Source: Verrucomicrobiales bacterium
GTDB taxonomy: Bacteria > Verrucomicrobiota > Verrucomicrobiia > Limisphaerales > UBA9464
Direction: 5' to 3'
NCBI GenBank assembly: GCA_027489875.1
Contig: JAIXZE010000218.1
Span: forward strand, 1-55,513
DNA: 55,513 nucleotides
This document shows, one piece after another, positions 50,070-55,513 of this stretch (position 1 is its first letter; every line of letters begins with the position of its first letter). The notes below the pieces were generated by a model that worked only from the letters and a program-made list of their open reading frames with translations, was not told where the DNA came from and did not search any database. Position numbers and translations under genes: made by a program.

Positions 50070-52217
50070 ATGTTGATGCGCATTGCCGCCGCCGGTGCCC
50101 TGTCGGCGCTGGTCCTGACAGGGTGTGTGAACTCCACTTCTTCCGTGCGATCGAAACCTTTGAAGTATCCGGTGACGCCGCGGCAATCCGTGGTCGACAA
50201 TTACCATGGGGTCCAGGTCGAAGATCCGTACCGCTGGCTGGAGGATGACAACTCGGCGGAAACGAAGGCGTGGGTGGAGGCGCAGAACGCGGTGACCTTC
50301 GGGTACCTGGCGACGATCCCCGAGCGGGCGTTGATCAAGGAGCGGATGACCCGCCTGATGAACTACCCGCGCACGGGACTGCCGTACAAGCGGGGCGGGC
50401 GCTATTTCTATTCCAGGAACAACGGGCTGCAGAATCAGGACCTGTGGTTCACGGCACCGTCGTTGGACGCCGAGCCGACGCTGTTGCTGGATCCCAACAC
50501 GCTCTCCGCGGATGGCACGGTTTCGGTGAGCGCGCCGTCGATTTCGGAAGATGGCCGGTACGCTGCTTACCAGATTTCCGCGAGTGGCAGCGACTGGCGG
50601 GAGATCAAGGTGCGCGACGTCGCGACCGGGCAGGATCTGCCCGATCGGGTGCAATGGGTGAAGTTCAGCGGGACGGCCTGGGCGAAGGATGGGAGCGGCT
50701 TCTACTACAGCCGTTACGATGCACCCAAGGATTCGGAAAAGCTGACCCGGGTGAACGAATTCCAGAAGCTGTACTTCCACCGCATCGGCACGGATCAGGC
50801 GCAGGACACGTTGGTCTACGAGCGGAAGGATCAGCCACGGTGGGGATTCGGCGGCGGAGTCACGGACGATGGGCGTTACCTGATCATCACGGCGTCGGAA
50901 GGCACGGATCCGAAGAATCGCGTGTTCTACCGGGATCTTTCGGTGGCGGGCGGTCAGGTGGTGGGGTTGCTCACGGATTTTGACGCCAGCTACGACTTCG
51001 TTGGGAACGACGGTCCGGTGTTCTGGTTCCGCACGGACCTGGCGGCGCCGCGGGGGCGGTTGATTGCGATCGATACACGCCGGCCGGCGCGCGACCAGTG
51101 GAAGGAAGTCGTCGGGCAGACCGAAGCCACGCTGACGCAGGCGGGTGTGGTGGGGGAGCGGTTGGTGCTGGAGTATCTGAAGGATGCCCGCAGCCAGGTG
51201 AAGCTGTTCCATCTCGATGGTCGGATGGACCGCGAAGTGGCGCTGCCAGGAATCGGTTCAGCGGGCGGATTTGGTGGTCGTCGTGAGGAGACGGAGACGT
51301 TCTACAGCTTCACGGGTTATACGACGCCGGGACGCATCTATCGGCATGATGTGGCCACGGGGCAGACGACCCTGTGGCGCGAGCCGAAGGTGGACTTCGA
51401 TCCGGACGCTTTCGAGACGAAGCAGGTCTGGGTGACGAGCAAGGACGGCAAGCGGCTCCCGATGTTCGTGACGCACAAGAAGGGCATCAAGCTGGACGGC
51501 AACAACCCGGTGCTCCTTTACGGGTACGGTGGCTTCAGCATCTCGCTCACGCCTTCGTTCAGCGTGGGTAATCTCGTCTGGATGGAAATGGGCGGCGTCT
51601 ATGCGGTGCCAAACCTCCGCGGTGGCGGCGAGTACGGTGAAGAGTGGCACCAGGCCGGGACGAAGTTGCAGAAGCAAAATGTCTTCGATGACTTCATCGC
51701 CTCGGCGGAGTGGCTGATCCGGAACGGCTATACGAACCCGAAGCGTCTCGCGATCCAGGGCGGATCCAATGGCGGGTTGCTAGTGGGGGCGTGCATGACA
51801 CAGCGACCGGACCTTTACGGCGCGTGTCTTCCTGCCGTGGGTGTCATGGACATGTTGCGGTTCCACCAGTTCACGATCGGGTGGGCGTGGAAGAGCGACT
51901 ATGGATCCAGCGAGAACCCGGAGGAATTCAAGGCGCTGCGCGCTTACTCGCCCTATCACAACCTGAAGCCGGGGGTGAGTTATCCGCCGACCATGGTGAC
52001 GACTGCGGATCACGACGATCGGGTGGTGCCGGCGCACAGCTTCAAGTTCGCGGCGCGCTTGCAGGAATGTCATCGCGGGGATCATCCGGTGCTGATCCGG
52101 ATCGAGACCAAAGCAGGACACGGAGCCGGAAAGCCGACGGCGAAGGTCATCGAGGAGCGCAGCGATCAACTCGCGTTCCTGGTGCATCACTTTGGTATGT
52201 CCGGTCCCCGTCCCTGA
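50070..52217 (+). CDS. Prolyl oligopeptidase family lipoprotein (S9A)
   Basis: 715 residues from the ATG at 50070, giving a lipoprotein signal MLMRIAAAGALSALVLTGC with lipobox LTGC. N-terminal POP segment (DNYHGVQVEDPYRWLEDDNS), a seven-bladed propeller region, then the alpha/beta hydrolase domain: nucleophile Ser about 566 in GGSNGG, Asp in HDDRVVP, His in KAGHGAGK. Cleaves after proline in short peptides, here at the cell envelope. The frame opens at 50034 with TTG. Divergent from the Nudix gene. Confidence 0.93.
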   Translation: MLMRIAAAGALSALVLTGCVNSTSSVRSKPLKYPVTPRQSVVDNYHGVQVEDPYRWLEDDNSAETKAWVEAQNAVTFGYLATIPERALIKERMTRLMNYPRTGLPYKRGGRYFYSRNNGLQNQDLWFTAPSLDAEPTLLLDPNTLSADGTVSVSAPSISEDGRYAAYQISASGSDWREIKVRDVATGQDLPDRVQWVKFSGTAWAKDGSGFYYSRYDAPKDSEKLTRVNEFQKLYFHRIGTDQAQDTLVYERKDQPRWGFGGGVTDDGRYLIITASEGTDPKNRVFYRDLSVAGGQVVGLLTDFDASYDFVGNDGPVFWFRTDLAAPRGRLIAIDTRRPARDQWKEVVGQTEATLTQAGVVGERLVLEYLKDARSQVKLFHLDGRMDREVALPGIGSAGGFGGRREETETFYSFTGYTTPGRIYRHDVATGQTTLWREPKVDFDPDAFETKQVWVTSKDGKRLPMFVTHKKGIKLDGNNPVLLYGYGGFSISLTPSFSVGNLVWMEMGGVYAVPNLRGGGEYGEEWHQAGTKLQKQNVFDDFIASAEWLIRNGYTNPKRLAIQGGSNGGLLVGACMTQRPDLYGACLPAVGVMDMLRFHQFTIGWAWKSDYGSSENPEEFKALRAYSPYHNLKPGVSYPPTMVTTADHDDRVVPAHSFKFAARLQECHRGDHPVLIRIETKAGHGAGKPTAKVIEERSDQLAFLVHHFGMSGPRP

Positions 52218-52238
52218 ATCGTGGCTGAAGGGTATCCC

Positions 52239-53090
52239 ATGAGATTTCTGGCGCGTGGATTCAATGATCAGGGCAACGCCGCTTCCCGGGCGGGCAACAT
52301 GGCCGAGGCGGAACGGCTATGGAAACAGGCCGTGACGGTCGATCCGAAGTTCTCGGCTGCCTGGTTCAATCTCGGCTTGATGGCGAAGAAGCGCGGGGAG
52401 TGGTCGGAATGCCTCCGCTGCAATCGGGCCGCCGTCCAGGCGGATCCCAAGAACACGGGCGCTTGGTGGAATCTCGGCATTGCGGCGACAGCGTTGCGTC
52501 GATGGCCGGAAGCCCGGCAGGCGTGGGCGGCCCGCAAGATCCCCATTCCTGCCGGCACCGGAGAGCCCCGGGCGGATTATGGCCTGGTTCCGATCCGGTT
52601 GGTCTCGCCGGGTGGGATGACCGAGGTCCTGTGGGGCGACATGATCGATCCGGCGCGGGTAAGGATCCGCAACGTGCCGCGGCCGCGGTCGCAGTATCGG
52701 TTTGGTGATGTCGTGCTCCGGGACGGGGCTCCGGATGGGGAACGCGAACTCGAAGGTCGGAAGCTGCCGATCTTCAATGTGCTGGGGGTCTACGACGCGT
52801 CGACGTTCGGGACATTCGTCGCGGTGCTCCGGGTGGGGGCTGGTGTACGCGCAAATCTGTTGCCGGCGTTGCAGGCCGAGGGTTGGGGATTCGAAGACTG
52901 GAGCACGACGCGAGCCATCGTGGCGGAGGGATCTGAGGCTCCAACCGTTGATCCTGATCTCGTGCCGCCACCGGAGGGTTGTGTGCGCTGGGCATTCGCG
53001 GCACCTGCGGAAGCGGCGCTTCGCGACTGGCTGCATCGCCAGCAGGGCGTGGAGGTGGTCTCCGTGGAAACAGTCGTGCCGCCGCGCTGA
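52239..53090 (+). CDS. TPR-repeat protein with unknown C-terminal domain
   Basis: 283 residues from the ATG at 52239, which has GAAGGG 8 bases upstream; a GTG at 52221 is an alternative. Two to three TPR units occupy about 5-100 (FNDQGNAASRAGNMAEAERL; KFSAAWFNLGLMAKKRGEWS; NTGAWWNLGIAATALRRWPE). The remaining ~170 residues (VPIRLVSPGGMTEVLWGDMI onward) are not recognised. No signal peptide, so probably cytoplasmic. It follows the peptidase by 21 bases. Confidence 0.82.
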   Translation: MRFLARGFNDQGNAASRAGNMAEAERLWKQAVTVDPKFSAAWFNLGLMAKKRGEWSECLRCNRAAVQADPKNTGAWWNLGIAATALRRWPEARQAWAARKIPIPAGTGEPRADYGLVPIRLVSPGGMTEVLWGDMIDPARVRIRNVPRPRSQYRFGDVVLRDGAPDGERELEGRKLPIFNVLGVYDASTFGTFVAVLRVGAGVRANLLPALQAEGWGFEDWSTTRAIVAEGSEAPTVDPDLVPPPEGCVRWAFAAPAEAALRDWLHRQQGVEVVSVETVVPPR

Positions 53091-53123
53091 AGCGGGGCCG
53101 TCACCACCCCGGCCTTGGACCTT

Positions 53124-53198
53124 GAACGGGGAGGCGATGTCCTCATCGCCGTGGGAGGAGGCTGGCGTCTACTGCGACGGGGACGTTGCCACCCCGCC
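53124..53198. repeat. Second REPIN-like inverted repeat
   Basis: GAACGGGGAGGCGATGTCCT, continuing CATCGCC (53124-53150), pairs imperfectly with TGCGACGGGGACGTTGCCAC, continuing CCCGCC (53173-53198). Each arm matches the inner arms of the element at 8583-8657. The outer arms and flanking direct repeats of that copy are missing. Lies between the TPR gene and the Lrp gene; the rest of 53091-53289 shows nothing else. Confidence 0.65.
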
Positions 53199-53289
53199 CA
53201 GAGGGCGGCAGCGTCCTGAGCCCACCGACTCCGTGTGGTCGTCAAAATCGGGCTTCCGCCGATAGCCTTCCTCCGGTTTGCTTGGTGAC

Positions 53290-53769
53290 GTGGATCCGCT
53301 GCTGAAACTGCTTCATGACGACGCCTCCCTGACTCCGGCCCAGCTCGCCGGACTTGTGGGGAGCACCGAGCCCGAGGTGCGGGCACGCCTCCGCGAGTTC
53401 ACCGATGCTGGAATCCTGCTGGGATTCCGCGCGGTGCTGAACGAGGAGAAGCTGGGACGCGACATCGTCCGGGCCCTGATCGAGGTGAAGATCACGCCGG
53501 AACGCGGTGGCGGCTTCGACAAGCTGGCGGAACGGATTGCCCGGCATGACGAGGTCCGCTCCTGCCATCTGATGTCCGGCGGCTACGATCTGCTGGTCGA
53601 GGTGGAAGGGGCCAACCTACGCGAAGTGGCGGCGTTCGTTTCCGAGAAGCTCTCCACCTTGCAAGGCGTGCTCTCGACGGCGACGCACTTCGTCCTGCGC
53701 GCCTACAAGGAACAGGGCGTGCTGATGAAGCGCGAGACGTCGGACGAGCGATTGGCCGTGGCACCGTGA
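53290..53769 (+). CDS. Lrp/AsnC-family transcriptional regulator
   Basis: 159 residues from a GTG at 53290 (MDPLLKLLHDDASLTPAQLA). An N-terminal helix-turn-helix (about 12-45) is followed by an AsnC/RAM ligand-binding domain (VRALIEVKITPERGGGFDKL; VRSCHLMSGGYDLLVEVEGA). Lrp-type proteins sense amino acids or similar small molecules. A TTG at 53278 would add four residues; neither start has a strong ribosome site. No obvious target gene is adjacent. Confidence 0.88.
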   Translation: MDPLLKLLHDDASLTPAQLAGLVGSTEPEVRARLREFTDAGILLGFRAVLNEEKLGRDIVRALIEVKITPERGGGFDKLAERIARHDEVRSCHLMSGGYDLLVEVEGANLREVAAFVSEKLSTLQGVLSTATHFVLRAYKEQGVLMKRETSDERLAVAP

Positions 53770-53799
53770 GGGGCTTCGCCCAGGCCCCCTTTTCAGGGG
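53770..53799. terminator. Hairpin between convergent Lrp and Ig-protein genes
   Basis: Right after the Lrp stop, GGGGC (53770-53774) can pair with GCCCC (about 53784-53788), or CCCCT (53786-53790) with AGGGG (53795-53799). The two are mutually exclusive. Either could end the converging transcripts; no long T run is present. Confidence 0.35.
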
Positions 53800-55513
53800 A
53801 CGCTGATCACACGGAACAGCCGACTGTCCATCGAAGGTAGGGAAACATCCCACGTCGAGCTCTCGGACGACGGCATCGTGAACTCAAACTCCCGCCGCCA
53901 GCCTTCCAGTTGTTCGGCGGATTCTAGCCTGTAACGAGCGCCGGCTGTGCCGGTGATCACCAGGAACAATCGGCTCGGGTCCCGGTCGCTGAGTATCATC
54001 CTCAGGTGGGCGGCTACTGCGGAAATGGTGACCGTCAGGTTGGCTGGATCAGACAACCTCGATCCGGCCTCATTTGAAATCCGGACGGTGTAGATGCCCG
54101 CGTCGCCCGCCGCCACGTTGACCAGTTCCAGGCTGGGAGACGTCGCTCCCCCGATTTCGACGGCATTCCTGAACCATTGATAGCGCAACGTTCCGGAGCC
54201 GGTCGCCACCACCTCGAACCGTGCGGATTCTCCGCTCGCGACCGTGAGGGGACTGGGGTTGCTCACGATGCTCGGCGGCACGAGGACGGTGAGCGTAACA
54301 GGGGCCGAGGTAACGGAGCCCGCGGCGTTGGAAGCGATCACGCGATAGGCCGCGGCGTCATTGGTCGAGGTGGTGTCGAAGATGAGCGAGGCGTTGGTAC
54401 GGCCGACGAAGACGGCGTCGTTGCGGAGCCATTGGTAGGCGAGTGGATCGGAGCCAGTGGCGAGCGCGGTGAACGTCGCGGGTTGACCGAGGACGACGAT
54501 GCGATTGGTGGGCGCGAGGACGACTGTCGGCAGGACCAGGACGGTCAGCGCGACCGGAGCGGAGGTGACGCTGCCGGCGGAATTGGAGGCGACCACCTGA
54601 TACGCGCCGGCGTCGTTGGTGGATGCCGCCGGGAACGCAAGCGTGGGCAAGGCCGCTCCGCCGATGGGCGAGCCGTTGCGCAACCACACGTAGGACGGCG
54701 ATGGCGAACCGGTAGCCCGGGCGCTGAACCCGGCGGGTTGACCCGCGACGACGGTCTGGGGCGTGGGTGTGGTCGTGAAGGTTGGCGGCGTCCAGATCGT
54801 GAGCGTGACCGGCGCGGAGGTAACGGAGCCTGCGGCGTTGGAAGCGATCACGCGATAGGCCGCGGCGTCGTTGGTCGAGGTGACGTCGAAGATGAGCGCT
54901 GCGTTGGTGCGGCCGACGAAGACGGCGTCGTCGCGGAGCCATTGGTAGGCGAGTGAATCGGAGCCAGAGGCGAGCGCGGTGAACGTTGCGGGTTGACCGA
55001 GGACGACGATGCGGTTGGTCGGCGTGAGGACGAGCGTCGGTGGGACGAGTACGGTGAGCGTGACCGGAGCGGAGGTGACGCTGCCGGCGGAGTTCGAGGC
55101 GACCACCTGATACGCGCCGGCGTCGTTGGTGGAGGCGGCCGGGAACGCAAGCGTTGGCAAGGTCGCTCCGCCGATGGGCGAGCCGTTGCGGAACCACGCG
55201 TAGGATGGTGACGGCGAACCTGTGGCCAGGGCGCTGAAGGCGGCGGGTTGACCGGCGACGACGGTCTGCGGCGTGGGTGTGGTGGTGAACGACGGCGGTG
55301 TCCACACCGTGAGCGTGACGGGTGCGGAAGTGACGGAGCCTGCGGCGTTGGAAGCGATCACGCGATAGGCCGCGGCGTCGTTGGTCGAGGTGACGTCGAA
55401 GACGAGCGAGGCGTTGGTACGGCCGACGAAGACGGCGTCGTTGCGGAGCCATTGGTAGGCGAGTGGATCGGAGCCAGTGGCGAGCGCGGTGAACGTCGCG
55501 GGTTGACCGAGGA
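53793..55513 (-). CDS. Immunoglobulin-like repeat protein, partial (5' end beyond window)
   Basis: At least 573 residues; the frame is still open at the window edge, so the true start is outside. It has alternating Ig-like domains of two types, one with NRIVVLGQPATFTAL / AYQWLRNDAVFVGRTNA / AAYRVIASNAAGSVTSAPV, the other with TPTPQTVVAGQPA / NGSPIGGA / GAYQVVASNSAGSVTSAPV. A divergent final Ig domain (PPSIVSNPSPLTVASGESAR) and a C-terminal module ending DSRLFRVISVP close it. Likely a large exported adhesin or surface protein. A Met at 55361 lies inside a repeat and is not the real start. Confidence 0.9.
   Translation of the reverse strand, partial: LGQPATFTALATGSDPLAYQWLRNDAVFVGRTNASLVFDVTSTNDAAAYRVIASNAAGSVTSAPVTLTVWTPPSFTTTPTPQTVVAGQPAAFSALATGSPSPSYAWFRNGSPIGGATLPTLAFPAASTNDAGAYQVVASNSAGSVTSAPVTLTVLVPPTLVLTPTNRIVVLGQPATFTALASGSDSLAYQWLRDDAVFVGRTNAALIFDVTSTNDAAAYRVIASNAAGSVTSAPVTLTIWTPPTFTTTPTPQTVVAGQPAGFSARATGSPSPSYVWLRNGSPIGGAALPTLAFPAASTNDAGAYQVVASNSAGSVTSAPVALTVLVLPTVVLAPTNRIVVLGQPATFTALATGSDPLAYQWLRNDAVFVGRTNASLIFDTTSTNDAAAYRVIASNAAGSVTSAPVTLTVLVPPSIVSNPSPLTVASGESARFEVVATGSGTLRYQWFRNAVEIGGATSPSLELVNVAAGDAGIYTVRISNEAGSRLSDPANLTVTISAVAAHLRMILSDRDPSRLFLVITGTAGARYRLESAEQLEGWRREFEFTMPSSESSTWDVSLPSMDSRLFRVISVP
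54361..55513. repeat. 510-bp tandem repeats encoding paired Ig domains
   Basis: The block starting TTGGTCGAGGT recurs at 54361, 54871 and 55381, exactly 510 bases (170 codons) apart, with only scattered differences. Each unit encodes one pair of Ig domains. The array continues past the window end. High DNA identity points to recent duplication or ongoing recombination between units. Confidence 0.9.

Noticed and set aside
49974..51212. Upstream extension of the Nudix frame on the minus strand
   Set aside because: Nudix similarity begins at the ATG at 49973; the rest mirrors the prolyl oligopeptidase gene.
54358..55452. Second minus-strand frame and a plus-strand frame (54177-54956) across the Ig gene
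   Set aside because: Both are repeat-derived shadows of the Ig-domain coding frame, which alone shows Ig motifs.
54361..55513. Tandem repeats as a CRISPR array
   Set aside because: Units are 510 bp, contiguous, without spacers, and encode Ig domains.

Overview
The window looks like chromosome of a high-GC member of the Verrucomicrobiota (or a close PVC relative). This is inferred from gene content, not from a marker search. The pointers are a PEP-CTERM anchored protein, long bacterial Ig-repeat proteins and secreted enzymes ending in an FYRV-like C-terminus, a DUF2723/TPR membrane protein, a MoxR/DUF58/BatA-like cluster, and FmdB, CBM48 and Lrp-like genes of the type common in that phylum. 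No phage, transposase, integrase or CRISPR array was seen.

Layout. 1-150: four small GC hairpins. 153-2489 (-): copper-type P-type ATPase. 2631-2903 (+): small conserved protein. 2970-3125: a c-di-AMP (ydaO/yuaA class) riboswitch-like leader, then an SPFH/flotillin-like membrane protein. 5.1-9 kb: PEP-CTERM protein, secreted subtilase, a MITE/REPIN-like inverted repeat and an FmdB zinc ribbon. 9-17.2 kb: membrane coiled-coil protein, MDR dehydrogenase, secreted cyclophilin and inositol-phosphatase pair, Kef-type antiporter, NDH-2. 17.2-21.9 kb (-): ECF sigma factor, small membrane protein, DUF2723/TPR protein. 22.2-22.5 kb: tRNA-Leu and tRNA-Pro. 22.46-23.54 kb: about 1.1 kb without a convincing gene, perhaps structured RNA. 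23.5-36.3 kb: ribosomal protein/secY/map/rpoA run from rplB to rplQ, lower in GC than its surroundings and ending in a strong terminator.

36.5-48.1 kb is the most unusual part. A chain of eight genes, most joined by stop/start overlaps, encodes MoxR ATPase, DUF58 protein, SorA-like molybdenum sulfite dehydrogenase, SorB-like cytochrome c, a BatA-like VWA protein, a membrane-anchored ferric/polyamine-type binding protein, an ABC permease fused to a six-bladed NHL propeller, and a large VWA/GATase-like membrane protein. No ABC ATPase is encoded with them. A working idea (inference) is a periplasmic sulfite-oxidising redox unit with its own AAA+/VWA assembly machinery and a repurposed transporter.

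48.2-55.5 kb: tRNA-Val, CBM48 protein with a possible sigma-54 promoter, TadA and Nudix genes, lipoprotein prolyl oligopeptidase, TPR protein, a second REPIN-like repeat, Lrp/AsnC regulator, and the 3' part of a very repetitive Ig-domain protein that runs off the window end.
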